In this document: piece after piece, positions 9,507 to 18,073 of the stretch
How the letters are laid out: every line of letters begins with the position of its first letter
How positions within the stretch are numbered: the first letter of the stretch is position 1
NCBI GenBank assembly: GCA_904420095.1
Contig: CAJFUB010000029.1
Span: 1-41,950 of the forward strand
Source of the DNA: an uncultured Clostridia bacterium
GTDB lineage: Bacteria; Bacillota; Clostridia; UBA1212; UBA1255
Reading direction: 5' to 3'
Length of the DNA stretch: 41,950 bases
Notes under the pieces: generated by a model
Told to the model about the DNA's origin: nothing
The model's database searches: none
What the model saw: the letters and a program-made list of their open reading frames with translations, nothing else
Position numbers and translations under genes: made by a program

Positions 9507-9869
9507 CTATAAAAGCTGCTGCCATTCCGCTTCCCGGAAGCCGACCAGAACCGCAGGCGCGGCGCCTGTGCCGCCGATTAACAGCGGGCGTTTTACCAGC
9601 ATCCCGTCGGAGGCGAGCAGCGCAAGCTGCCGGGAATCGTCCATTTCCTGTAATTTGTCCTTCAAATGGAGCTCTTTGTATTTCAGGCCGCTTGTATTAA
9701 AAAATTTCCGCAGGGGAAGCCCGCTTGCCGCCTGCCAGGCGCGCAGCTCTTCTTCGGAGGGCGGGGCGGTTTTAATGTCGCGGACACGATACGCAAGGCC
9801 GTTCGCATCCAGCCATTTCTGTGCTTTCTGACAGGTGCTGCATTTTGGATAACAGATAAATTCAAGCAT
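9507..9869 (-). CDS. ArsC/Spx-family thioredoxin-fold protein
   Basis: 120 residues. The ATG at 9869 is chosen because AAGGAG sits 7 nt upstream; a longer frame reaches 9911. The start LEFICYPKCSTCQKA has Cys10 and Cys13 in a C-x2-C arrangement, as in Spx/YffB-like members of the ArsC family, and the later segments KFFNTSG and LVKRPLL are family hallmarks. Members are glutathione- or thioredoxin-linked reductases or, for Spx, RNA polymerase-binding regulators. The lone small domain and the operon with a CE2-like lipoprotein and a radical SAM enzyme give no specific role. It follows the esterase gene by 25 nt. Confidence 0.85.
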   Translation of the reverse strand: MLEFICYPKCSTCQKAQKWLDANGLAYRVRDIKTAPPSEEELRAWQAASGLPLRKFFNTSGLKYKELHLKDKLQEMDDSRQLALLASDGMLVKRPLLIGGTGAAPAVLVGFREAEWQQLL

Positions 9870-9894
9870 GTTTGTACTCCTTTGATAAATGTTT

Positions 9895-11094
9895 TTATTC
9901 GCCGGAGGCAATTATTTTTTTTATTGCCTCCGTAAGGATTTCTGCGTTTTCTTCGTGCGCGGCGGCAGAGGGATGCCCGTTTCCTCCGCTGCCGTCGCTG
10001 GCAAGCTTGACATAGTAAAAGCCTGCTTCTTCTCCTCCTGCGGCAGAAAGAGCGGCTTTTATTTGTGTTTCGGCACTTTGCTCCATCATCCCATAGGCCC
10101 AGAGAATTTTGGCATCCGGATATTTTTCCCGCACCAGCAGACAAAATTGCTCGAATCCCTTCTGGATTTTTTCGAGCGTTGTTTTTCCGGCGCTTACCAT
10201 AGTACGGTCGTTTGTTCCCAGGTTTATTACAACGAGATCGGCCTTTCTTTCAAAGTCCCATGGCTGTCTGTGATCGCATTGATAGCAGGTGTATTTATAT
10301 GTGCCGAGCATTGTGTGGGGATAATAGCCGCTGCTTACTCCGATTCCCTGCTGCGCTATGATGCTGTAATCGGCGCCAAGCTTTTGTGCGGTGAGATAGG
10401 CGTACGTCCTGGTTCCGTCCTGGTAGACGTTGGAGGCCGGATTGGGATTCTGCTCCCCTTCCGTCAGATCGGGATAAAGATTTCCGTAGCCCGTCGTGAT
10501 CGAATCGCCAATAAATTCGATGAACAGACTGCTTTGCCCCGGGGGCTCGTAAAGCTCGCCGCAGAGCGAAACAGAATTGAGATACAGAAGCCCCCGCTCC
10601 GCTTCCGTTTGGCGCTCAATGACGAAGGTGTGCAGTCCCCGTTCCAGATCCGAGGCGATCGTGAGCGTGTGAACCTTTTTCCCCGTCAATTTGTATTCCG
10701 GCCGGGAGGCGTTTCGTACGCCGTCTACATAGACGTTTAAATAAAGCATATCACCGCCGATGGCAGTGGGCGCCGTATAGATTTCGGCAGTGACGTCGCC
10801 CTCGCAATATGCGTTGAAGGAAAAGGAGGAACAGCTGTAATCCAGAGCAAGCGCCTCAAGCGCTTCGGCCGCCTTGGGCGGCGTGTAGGAAATCACCGGG
10901 CACCGTCCCTGCACTTTATATTTTCCTTCAAAGGAGGCGATGCCGTATGTTTTGGCTGTGTAATCAAACAATGCCGGATCCGGGCCCGAGGGGGACGAGG
11001 ACGCCGGACTTGCGGCGGGAGCCGCAGACGTGCAGGAGGTCAGTAAAACTGCGGTACAGGCAATCGTCAGCAGAGATAAAATACTTTTTTTCAT
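9895..11094 (-). CDS. Lipoprotein SGNH/GDSL esterase, carbohydrate esterase family 2-like
   Basis: 399 residues from ATG 11094, with GGAAGGA about 9 nt upstream; the frame is open further but the signal peptide begins here. A lipobox LLTSC puts the lipid-anchored cysteine at 21, followed by an Ala/Ser/Pro linker. Residues about 45-185 look like a beta-sandwich and residues about 190-399 an SGNH hydrolase. Ser198 lies in GDSITTGYG, Gly251 in block II, Asn295 in GTND, and His374 in GHP. A jelly-roll plus SGNH order with a Ser-His dyad is characteristic of CE2 acetyl esterases, which remove acetyl groups from plant or other polysaccharides. It would act on the outer face of the membrane. It is the first gene of a three-gene minus-strand operon. 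Confidence 0.8.
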   Translation of the reverse strand: MKKSILSLLTIACTAVLLTSCTSAAPAASPASSSPSGPDPALFDYTAKTYGIASFEGKYKVQGRCPVISYTPPKAAEALEALALDYSCSSFSFNAYCEGDVTAEIYTAPTAIGGDMLYLNVYVDGVRNASRPEYKLTGKKVHTLTIASDLERGLHTFVIERQTEAERGLLYLNSVSLCGELYEPPGQSSLFIEFIGDSITTGYGNLYPDLTEGEQNPNPASNVYQDGTRTYAYLTAQKLGADYSIIAQQGIGVSSGYYPHTMLGTYKYTCYQCDHRQPWDFERKADLVVINLGTNDRTMVSAGKTTLEKIQKGFEQFCLLVREKYPDAKILWAYGMMEQSAETQIKAALSAAGGEEAGFYYVKLASDGSGGNGHPSAAAHEENAEILTEAIKKIIASGE

Positions 11095-11204
11095 ATAGCC
11101 GTATCCTTCCGATGACTTCCCGGTCGCCGGGAGGTAATATGATATTTGAAGTTTATCACAAAATGAAAGTATTTCCAATAGAAAAATTGCATATTTCAAA
11201 GGAA

Positions 11205-11233
11205 TTGACAGAAAAAGGCGCAGCAGATATACT
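11205..11233 (+). promoter_or_regulatory. Promoter of the FAD oxidoreductase/prfC unit
   Basis: TTGACA (11205-11210), 17 nt spacer, TATACT (11228-11233). It lies between the divergent esterase operon and the FAD gene. Confidence 0.8.
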
Positions 11234-11259
11234 GAGCCGGATGGGAAGGAGGCTCATAC

Positions 11260-12915
11260 ATGTGGATAAGAATCAGAGAGATTACGCTCCCGGCGGCCTC
11301 TGCGGAGCAGCGCGAGGAGGAGCGGGAGCAGCTTCTTCGAAAAACCTGCCAAAAGCTCCGGATCGAACGAAGCCGCATAAAGGATCTTCGTGTTTATCGT
11401 AAATCGCCAGATCTGCGGAAGCGGGAGAAGCCGTTGTTTGTATATACGGTGGATGCGGAGCTCTCGGGCAGACTTCCCTCGGCAGGCGCAGCGCAGTTTA
11501 CAGTCATCCGAAGACCGGAGGATGGTTATGCGGAATATATCGGACGCCTGCGGGAGAGAGTAAAACCGGAGTGCCGTGCTGCGCGCCCTGTCGTGGCGGG
11601 CTTTGGTCCGGCGGGAATCTTTGCAGCGCTGCTCCTGGCGGAAGCCGGGCTTTCCCCGATTGTCGTGGAGCGCGGCAAACAGGTGGAGGAGCGGATAAAA
11701 GACGTCGCGCTGTTCCGGCAGCAGAACCAGCTGGATCCGGAATCGAATATCCAGTTCGGGGAAGGCGGAGCGGGCACGTTTTCCGACGGGAAGCTGAACA
11801 GCCTGATCCGTGAAAAAGATACGACTGGCCGCTTCGTGCTGGAAACCTTTGTAAAATTTGGCGCGCCGGAGGAAATATTATATCGGAATAAACCGCATAT
11901 CGGGACGGATAACCTGCGGAAAATTGTCAAAAATATAAGAGAATATCTGATCGGACTAGGTGCGGAGATTCGTTTCGAGACGCGGCTGGATGGGATTTCC
12001 GATCGGGAATGCGAAGGCGGCCGCCGCGTCAGCGGCGCATTGCTTTGTGGACCGCAGGGGCGCTGCGAATTGGAAACCGATTGTATTATTTTAGCGATCG
12101 GACACAGCGCGCGCGACACGTTTGCATGGCTGAAGGAGCGGGAAATCGCTATGGAAAGAAAAGCCTTTTCCGTCGGCCTCCGGATCGAGCATCTTCAGTC
12201 GGATATCGATGCCGTGCAATACGGCGCGTCGGCGCGGCTTCTGCGCGCCTGCTGGGGCCCCGCGGATTATAAGCTGTCACACCAAACGTCGAACGGAAGA
12301 GGAGTATACACGTTCTGCATGTGTCCGGGCGGCGTGGTGGTCGGTGCTGCGTCCGAGCAGGGCGGCTTAGTGACGAATGGGATGAGCAATTACGACAGGG
12401 CGGGACGGAACGCAAATTCCGCATTGCTTGTCAGTGTGTTTCCGGAAGATTTTCCCGGAACGGATGTGCTCGGCGGCGTAGCGTTTCAGCGCAGGCTGGA
12501 GCGCGGCGCGTTTGCACTCGGCGGGGGAGACTGGAAGGCGCCGTGTCAGCTTGTGGGCGACTTTTTGGCGGGACGCGAAACAACGGCTCTGGGAGAGATC
12601 GAGCCGACGTTCTCCAACGGGTGCCGTCCCGCGGATCTGCGCGAGATTTTGCCGGACGCAATTTACGAATCGCTGAAAGAAGGCCTTACCGCATTTGGAA
12701 AAAAGCTTGCCGGATTCGACCGGCCGGATGCTGTGCTGACCGGCTGTGAGACGAGAAGCTCTTCTCCGGTCCGGATTCTCCGAGACGACGCGGGACGTTC
12801 GATCAGCATGGCGGGGCTGTATCCTGCGGGAGAAGGGGCCGGATACGCCGGCGGGATTCTTTCGGCAGCGGCCGACGGAATAAAAGCTGTTGAAAAATGG
12901 CTGGAGACTCTGTAG
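11260..12915 (+). CDS. FAD-dependent oxidoreductase (COG2509-like)
   Basis: 551 residues; ATG behind AAGGAGG. A first region of about 105 residues resembles the small N-terminal domain seen in this uncharacterised family. The dinucleotide-binding GFGPAG (113-118) follows, with VVERG at the end of the second strand, then SNIQFGEGGAGTFSDGKLN, a signature of COG2509 FAD-dependent dehydrogenases. The C-terminus has LYPAGEGAGYAGGI, the FAD-contacting glycine-rich loop. The family is widespread and conserved in Firmicutes but its substrate is not established. It is separated from prfC by 47 nt and probably shares its transcript. Confidence 0.85.
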   Translation: MWIRIREITLPAASAEQREEEREQLLRKTCQKLRIERSRIKDLRVYRKSPDLRKREKPLFVYTVDAELSGRLPSAGAAQFTVIRRPEDGYAEYIGRLRERVKPECRAARPVVAGFGPAGIFAALLLAEAGLSPIVVERGKQVEERIKDVALFRQQNQLDPESNIQFGEGGAGTFSDGKLNSLIREKDTTGRFVLETFVKFGAPEEILYRNKPHIGTDNLRKIVKNIREYLIGLGAEIRFETRLDGISDRECEGGRRVSGALLCGPQGRCELETDCIILAIGHSARDTFAWLKEREIAMERKAFSVGLRIEHLQSDIDAVQYGASARLLRACWGPADYKLSHQTSNGRGVYTFCMCPGGVVVGAASEQGGLVTNGMSNYDRAGRNANSALLVSVFPEDFPGTDVLGGVAFQRRLERGAFALGGGDWKAPCQLVGDFLAGRETTALGEIEPTFSNGCRPADLREILPDAIYESLKEGLTAFGKKLAGFDRPDAVLTGCETRSSSPVRILRDDAGRSISMAGLYPAGEGAGYAGGILSAAADGIKAVEKWLETL

Positions 12916-12962
12916 AATAAAAACGCTCTGCCTGAATGGCAGCGGCGGAAAGGTTGGAGTAC

Positions 12963-14549
12963 ATGGAAGAGATCAAAGCGGAAGTTAACAGGCGCAGGAC
13001 CTTTGCGATTATTTCGCATCCGGATGCGGGAAAAACGACAATGACGGAAAAGCTGCTGCTGTACGGTGGCGCGATCCGCCTGGCCGGATCGGTCAAAGCG
13101 CGGAAGGCCTCGAAGCACGCCGTTTCGGACTGGATGGAAATCGAAAAGCAGAGGGGAATTTCCGTTACGTCATCCGTGCTTCAGTTCGAATACAATCATT
13201 ACTGCATCAATATTTTGGATACGCCGGGCCATCAGGACTTTTCCGAGGACACATACCGGACGCTGATGGCCGCGGACAGTGCGGTCATGCTGATCGACGG
13301 CGCAAAGGGCGTCGAAGCGCAGACCGTTAAATTGTTTCATGTCTGTAAAATGCGCGGCATTCCGATCTTTACTTTCGTCAATAAAATGGATCGCGCCGCA
13401 AAAAATCCATTTGATCTGCTCCAGGAAATCGAAGACGTTCTCGGGATCACATCGTATCCCATGAACTGGCCGATCGGAACCGACGGAGATTTTAAAGGGA
13501 TTTATAATAGACAGAACCGGTGCGTAGAGCTTTTTGAGGGGGGAAATCACGGTCAGAGCCAGGTTAATACGATCGAAGGGAGCGTGGAGGATCCGGCGCT
13601 TGCGGAGCTGCTTGGCACATATTATCATGACCGTTTGGCGGAGGAGATCAATCTTCTGGATCTGGCCGGTGAAGAGCTCGATCCGGAACGTGTTCTGCGC
13701 GGCCGGCTGACGCCTGTTTTTTTCGGATCCGCCATGACGAATTTCGGCGTAGAAACCTTTTTAAATGCATTTATTCAGATGGCGCCCTGCCCGCAGCCGC
13801 AGATGGCGGGAGAGGAAATCATCGATCCGGCAGAAACGCCTTTTTCCGGGTTTGTTTTTAAAATACAGGCGAATATGAACCCTGCGCACAGAGACCGGCT
13901 TGCTTTCCTGCGAATCTGCTCGGGAAAATTTGAAAAAGGGATGGAAGCGTGGCATACGCGGCTCGGACGAAAAATCCGCCTGTCTCAGCCGACGCAGTTC
14001 ATGGCGCAGGAACGCACCGTAATCGAAACGGCGTATGCGGGAGACATCATCGGCTTATTTGATCAGGGGCTTTTCAATATCGGAGACACGCTGAGCCTTG
14101 ATCGGCCGGATCTGAAATTCGGGCAGATTCCCTCGTTCCCCTCGGAGCATTTCGCGCGGATCCAGTTTAAGGATTCCATGAAGCGGAAGCAGTTTCAAAA
14201 GGGGATTACGCAGCTGGCCGAGGAGGGCGCGATCCAGGTGTTTAAACAGATCGATATCGGCGTGGAAACGCTGATCGTAGGAGCCGTCGGCGTTCTGCAG
14301 TTTGAGGTGCTGGAGCACCGTCTGAAAAACGAATATGGAGTGGCAGTCGCCATGCAGATCCTTTCTTATCATTACGCAAGATGGATTACCAGCCCGGGCG
14401 ATCCGCGCGAGCTGACGCTGACGAGCTCTACGCTGATTGCGGAGGACCGGGAGGGGGCATATGTGCTGCTTTTCGAAAACGAATGGGCAATCGACTGGGC
14501 ACTAGACAAGAACAAGGGACTTACGCTGCTGGATCTGAAAACGAAATAG
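12963..14549 (+). CDS. prfC: Peptide chain release factor 3
   Basis: 529 residues, the normal size for RF3. An upstream ATG at 12936 is in frame, but the one at 12963 has a GGAG just before it and gives the usual short N-terminus leading into RRRTFAIISHPDAGKTT. The GTPase motifs are HPDAGKTT (P-loop), DTPGHQDF (G3) and NKMD (G4). RF3 uses GTP to recycle RF1 and RF2 from the ribosome after termination. The C-terminal region is complete, ending about 90 nt before the next promoter. No clear terminator is visible after it. Confidence 0.93.
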   Translation: MEEIKAEVNRRRTFAIISHPDAGKTTMTEKLLLYGGAIRLAGSVKARKASKHAVSDWMEIEKQRGISVTSSVLQFEYNHYCINILDTPGHQDFSEDTYRTLMAADSAVMLIDGAKGVEAQTVKLFHVCKMRGIPIFTFVNKMDRAAKNPFDLLQEIEDVLGITSYPMNWPIGTDGDFKGIYNRQNRCVELFEGGNHGQSQVNTIEGSVEDPALAELLGTYYHDRLAEEINLLDLAGEELDPERVLRGRLTPVFFGSAMTNFGVETFLNAFIQMAPCPQPQMAGEEIIDPAETPFSGFVFKIQANMNPAHRDRLAFLRICSGKFEKGMEAWHTRLGRKIRLSQPTQFMAQERTVIETAYAGDIIGLFDQGLFNIGDTLSLDRPDLKFGQIPSFPSEHFARIQFKDSMKRKQFQKGITQLAEEGAIQVFKQIDIGVETLIVGAVGVLQFEVLEHRLKNEYGVAVAMQILSYHYARWITSPGDPRELTLTSSTLIAEDREGAYVLLFENEWAIDWALDKNKGLTLLDLKTK

Positions 14550-14612
14550 CCTGCACCGATCGAAAGGAAAAAATTGGATTTTGTTTTTAGTGAAAAGAAC
14601 GTTGCTTAATTG

Positions 14613-14640
14613 TTGACAAAATGAAACGGAATGTTATAAT
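14613..14640 (+). promoter_or_regulatory. Strong promoter of the PPQTGD wall-protein gene
   Basis: TTGACA (14613-14618), 16 nt spacer, TATAAT (14635-14640). Both hexamers are perfect consensus. The leader is about 50 nt and ends in the GGGAGG ribosome binding site before the ATG at 14698. Confidence 0.85.
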
Positions 14641-14697
14641 GATTCTGTATCTGCCGAACAGAATTCGAACAGAATTATTATAATGGGAGGAAGAAAT

Positions 14698-15369
14698 ATG
14701 AAAAAGGCTTTACTTATTACACTGATCGCGCTGATGAGCTGTATGCTGATGACGACGGCTCTTGCTGCGGATTTTACAATTCCGGAGGAATACGTCAAGC
14801 ACGTGAGCTATGACGAAATCCAGCCGGGCATTGTAGTCGGTGGAGACGACGCGCTGAAAAACACACCTACATTTGCAAGCGGCACGACGGAAATTAAATT
14901 CTGGGGCTGGGCCGTTGTGGCGGAATCAGACATCGCCGGTTTTTCTTACAGCGTCAATGGCGGAGAGAAAAAGACGGATGCTTCCTTTAAGGCCGAGACA
15001 GAGCAGGGCGTTGTGGACGCCGCGGCCGGCGTTGTAGGCGGGGAATATGTTTCCCGCTTCCGAGTGACGGTTCCCGTTTCCGAGGGGACGCAGCTCGTAA
15101 GAGTATTCGCTGATCTGGAGAACGGCGATTCCGAAGTATTCTGGATCGCGGAGGTGACCGTAGGCGAACCGTCCGAGTATGTGGACGGCGGCAGCGGAAC
15201 CGAGCCGACTGATCCGGAGGATCCTGCCGATCCTGAAGATCCGACGGAACCGGAAGATCCCGCCGATCCCGAAACACCTCCGCAGACGGGCGATGCGAAC
15301 GCGATTTTTGCGGTTGCGGCCGCCGGAATCGTACTGACGGCGCTCATCAAAAAGAAAGTCTCGGCATAA
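14698..15369 (+). CDS. Small secreted protein with PED-rich stalk and PPQTGD sorting signal
   Basis: 223 residues; GGGAGG lies 7 nt before the ATG at 14698. A signal peptide ends at ALAA (about residue 24). The ectodomain of about 135 residues (25-160) is rich in beta-type sequence and not recognised; it has Gly/Trp motifs (KFWGWAVV) and could be an Ig-like or adhesive fold. A spacer of repeated D/E-P units (PEDP, ADPEDP, TEPEDP) follows, then PPQTGD, a hydrophobic segment and KKK, a sortase-type anchor. It has its own consensus promoter and its own terminator, so it is a single-gene unit and probably abundant. Function is unknown; a surface adhesin or wall protein is the reasonable inference. 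Confidence 0.8.
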   Translation: MKKALLITLIALMSCMLMTTALAADFTIPEEYVKHVSYDEIQPGIVVGGDDALKNTPTFASGTTEIKFWGWAVVAESDIAGFSYSVNGGEKKTDASFKAETEQGVVDAAAGVVGGEYVSRFRVTVPVSEGTQLVRVFADLENGDSEVFWIAEVTVGEPSEYVDGGSGTEPTDPEDPADPEDPTEPEDPADPETPPQTGDANAIFAVAAAGIVLTALIKKKVSA

Positions 15370-15394
15370 GAAAATCTTATTGTGAGAACGGCTG

Positions 15395-15449
15395 AGAACG
15401 GCACGTCTCAGGCTCTGTAAGGAGCGGCGAGACACGCCGTTCTTTTTTA
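15395..15449 (+). terminator. Intrinsic terminator after the wall-protein gene
   Basis: AGAACGGC (15395-15402) pairs with GCCGTTCT (15436-15443). An inner GTCTC/GAGAC helix extends the stem, and a run of six T (15443-15448) follows. Confidence 0.85.
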
Positions 15450-15453
15450 ATCC

Positions 15454-15482
15454 TTGCGGGGAAAGGTCCTTTATGCTATACT
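15454..15482 (+). promoter_or_regulatory. Promoter of the murA operon
   Basis: TTGCGG (15454-15459), 17 nt spacer, TATACT (15477-15482). Transcription would begin near 15489. An upstream start codon at 15454 in the murA frame is therefore inside the promoter and cannot be the real start. Confidence 0.7.
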
Positions 15483-15543
15483 GAATCAGGTTGCTTTTCC
15501 GCAGGGCGGGCGGAAGAATTACAGTTCAGAGTGGGTGTTAGTT

Positions 15544-16821
15544 TTGTGTAAATTCGTAATTACAGGGGGACAGACGCTTCGGGGAGAGCTTACGGTCAGC
15601 GGAAGCAAAAACGCTGCGCTCCCGATCGTTTCCGCTGCGATTTTGGCGGAGGGCCCCTGTACGATTGAAAATATTCCGGACATCGCCGATGTACAGGCCA
15701 TGCTGGATATTCTCAGAAAGCTTGGTGCGGTTGTAGAAGAACTGGACAGAAATACAATCAGAATTGATGCTACGAAAGTATCCTCTCACGAAGCGACGTT
15801 TGACCTGGTCAGCAAGCTGAGGGGATCTTATTATTTGATGGGGGCCTTTCTGGGCAGATTCGGGCAGGCCGTAGTTTCCCTGCCGGGGGGCTGTAAATTG
15901 GGCACTCGTCCGATCGACCAGCATTTAAAGGGCTTTCAGGCTCTTGGCGTCGATATCGAGGAAGCTTATGGTAAGGTTACGGCGAAGGCATATGACGAGA
16001 GCGGACTTCTGCATGGGAACAATATTTATCTGGACGTGGTTTCCGTCGGAGCTACGATCAATCTGATGCTTGCAGCATGTAAGGCGGCGGGACAGACAGT
16101 GATTGAAAACTGTGCCAGAGAACCGCACGTGGTAGACGTCGCCAATTTCCTGAATTCCATGGGCGCCAAGATCCGCGGTGCAGGAACGGACATCATTAAA
16201 ATCACCGGGGTTCCGAAGCTGCACGGCGTCGAGATGTATTCCATTATTCCGGATCAAATAGAGGCCGGTACATATATGATTGCCGCTGCGGCGACGGGAG
16301 GAGAAATCACAATTAAAAACATCATTCCGCGCCATCAGGAATCTCTGACCGCTAAGCTTCAGGAGATGAGCATTGGCGTAGAAGAGGGCGAGGACTGGAT
16401 TCGTATTTATAATAACGGCTCCGTATCGGCAGCCCATGTCAAAACACTGCCGTATCCGGGGTTTCCTACGGATATGCAGCCGCAGATTACGGTTCTTCTT
16501 TCCCGGGCGGACGGCACGAGTAAAATCGTAGAGGGCGTTACGGATTTTCGCTTCCAGTATACGGAGGAACTGAAGCGTATGGGGGCGGATATCACCGTAA
16601 ACGGAAAAATGGCTATGGTATCCGGACCGAAAAGTTTAAAGGGCACAATTGTGCGGGCGCCCGATCTTCGGGGCGGCGCCGCGCTTGTTATTGCCGCGCT
16701 TATGGCGGAGGGCGATACGGTTATCCAGGACGTACAGTTCATCGACAGAGGATATGACAATATTGTCGGGAAGCTCCAGAGCGTCGGGGCAAGAATCGTA
16801 CGAGTAGAGGATGACAACTGA
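15544..16821 (+). CDS. murA: UDP-N-acetylglucosamine 1-carboxyvinyltransferase
   Basis: 425 residues from TTG 15544. The start is chosen because the promoter lies at 15454-15482, the frame then offers GTG 15535 or TTG 15544, and TTG gives the standard MurA N-terminus (KFVITGGQTLRGELTVSGSKNA) behind a weak GGGTG. Lys22 and the active-site Cys117 in LPGGCKLGTRPID are present, so the enzyme should be fosfomycin-sensitive in the usual way. MurA transfers enolpyruvate from PEP to UDP-GlcNAc, the first committed step of peptidoglycan synthesis. The next gene starts 2 nt after the stop, so murA leads an operon with walJ, rlmH and ispE. Confidence 0.92.
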   Translation: MCKFVITGGQTLRGELTVSGSKNAALPIVSAAILAEGPCTIENIPDIADVQAMLDILRKLGAVVEELDRNTIRIDATKVSSHEATFDLVSKLRGSYYLMGAFLGRFGQAVVSLPGGCKLGTRPIDQHLKGFQALGVDIEEAYGKVTAKAYDESGLLHGNNIYLDVVSVGATINLMLAACKAAGQTVIENCAREPHVVDVANFLNSMGAKIRGAGTDIIKITGVPKLHGVEMYSIIPDQIEAGTYMIAAAATGGEITIKNIIPRHQESLTAKLQEMSIGVEEGEDWIRIYNNGSVSAAHVKTLPYPGFPTDMQPQITVLLSRADGTSKIVEGVTDFRFQYTEELKRMGADITVNGKMAMVSGPKSLKGTIVRAPDLRGGAALVIAALMAEGDTVIQDVQFIDRGYDNIVGKLQSVGARIVRVEDDN

Positions 16822-16823
16822 GC

Positions 16824-17612
16824 ATGGTAAAATTTTGCAGCCTGTACAGCGGCAGCAGCGGGAACAGCATATATATTGGAACGGAGCATACAAAGCTTCT
16901 GATCGACGCGGGCGTCAGCGGTGTGAAAATCGCCGGCGCACTGCGCGAAATCAGCGTAAGGCCGGAACAGATCGCCGGAATTTTGATTACGCACGAGCAC
17001 TCTGACCATGTCAAGGGCGCCGGAATTTTTTCCCGCAAATTTGACGTGCCGGTATATGCCCGTGAAAAAACGTGGGCGGCCATGCGGCGGGAAATCGGCC
17101 CGGTTAAGGAAGAAAACGTCAGAATAATCGATCGCGAATATTTTACGGTGGGAGACATTGACGTCTGCAATTATTCGATTCCGCACGACGCCGCGGATCC
17201 GGTTGCATACACGTTTTATATCTATAATCGCAAAATATCCGTGGCGACAGATGTGGGCTGCATTACGGAAGCGGTTTACGAAAACGTCATGGAAAGCGAT
17301 CTTGCGCTCATCGAGTCGAACCACGATGTAGAAATGCTAAAGAACGGGCGCTACCCGTGGCCGCTCAAGAAGCGGATCCTGGGAGATCGCGGGCATTTGT
17401 CGAACGAGCATGCGGCAGAGCTTGCGGCGGAGCTTGCGCAAAGAGGAACGCGGCATATCTACCTGGGACACCTGAGCCAGGAAAATAATGAGCCGGAGCT
17501 TGCCCTTGCGGCAGCGCGCAGCGCGCTGGCGGAATGCGGGATCCGTACGGGCCGCGACGTATTCGTAAATGTCGCGCCGCGTGGATGCTCCAGCGAGGTA
17601 ACGGAGCTGTGA
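16824..17612 (+). CDS. walJ: MBL-fold hydrolase WalJ/YycJ
   Basis: 262 residues, ATG 2 nt after the murA stop. It is a metallo-beta-lactamase fold with HEHSDH at 57-62 (the HxHxDH metal motif) and NHDVEML and GHLS later in the chain, as in YycJ/WalJ. In B. subtilis this gene sits with the walRK cell-wall regulon and near rlmH, and has been linked to coordination of cell division with replication. Here it is directly upstream of rlmH (the intervening protease of Bacillus is absent), which supports the call. The stop overlaps the rlmH start. Confidence 0.85.
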   Translation: MVKFCSLYSGSSGNSIYIGTEHTKLLIDAGVSGVKIAGALREISVRPEQIAGILITHEHSDHVKGAGIFSRKFDVPVYAREKTWAAMRREIGPVKEENVRIIDREYFTVGDIDVCNYSIPHDAADPVAYTFYIYNRKISVATDVGCITEAVYENVMESDLALIESNHDVEMLKNGRYPWPLKKRILGDRGHLSNEHAAELAAELAQRGTRHIYLGHLSQENNEPELALAAARSALAECGIRTGRDVFVNVAPRGCSSEVTEL

Positions 17613-18073
17613 TACATTTTACCATACTTTGCGTCGGAAAATTGAAGGAAAACTACTTGCGGGCGGCTGTGGCGGATTATGTGGGCCGCCTTTCAAAATA
17701 TACGAAAATAGATATCGTGGAGGTCCCGGAGGACAATCATACTGTCTCTGCAAAAAGAATTGATGCGGAAGGCGCTTCTCTTGTGAAAAAAATTGTGCCC
17801 GGGAGCTGCGTCATTGCGCTTGACCTGCACGGCCGCGAGCTATCCTCAGAACGTCTGGCGGAATATATCGCGGAAAAAACCGTAGCCGGAAATTCGGATT
17901 TTACATTTGTTATCGGCGGTTCCGACGGGATCGGAAACCAGGTTACCACACGTGCAGATCTGCGGCTCTGTCTCTCGCCGATGACGTTTCCGCATCAGCT
18001 GACGCGCCTGATTCTTGCCGAACAGCTTTACAGAGCGATGAAAATAAACAACGGGGAGCAATATCATAAATGA
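17609..18073 (+). CDS. rlmH: 23S rRNA (pseudouridine1915-N3)-methyltransferase
   Basis: 154 residues from GTG 17609. This start overlaps the walJ stop (GTGA) and gives the normal RlmH N-terminus IHFTILCVGKLKENYL; the open frame reaches further upstream but only inside walJ. The SAM-binding trefoil-knot parts are FVIGGSDG and the C-terminal segment SPMTFPHQLTRLILAEQ followed by YRA and GEQYHK, all hallmarks of RlmH. The enzyme methylates a pseudouridine in helix 69 of 23S rRNA on the assembled ribosome. Its stop overlaps the ispE start (ATGA). Confidence 0.95.
   Translation: MIHFTILCVGKLKENYLRAAVADYVGRLSKYTKIDIVEVPEDNHTVSAKRIDAEGASLVKKIVPGSCVIALDLHGRELSSERLAEYIAEKTVAGNSDFTFVIGGSDGIGNQVTTRADLRLCLSPMTFPHQLTRLILAEQLYRAMKINNGEQYHK

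Noticed and set aside
15454..15543. N-terminal extension of MurA from the upstream ATG-like start
   Set aside because: The segment contains the promoter, and family alignment places the start near 15544.
16407..17324. Long minus-strand frame across murA and walJ
   Set aside because: It is antisense to two well-recognised genes and encodes nothing recognisable; the same holds for the other long antisense frames in GC-rich genes such as 11526-12119 and 30937-31947.
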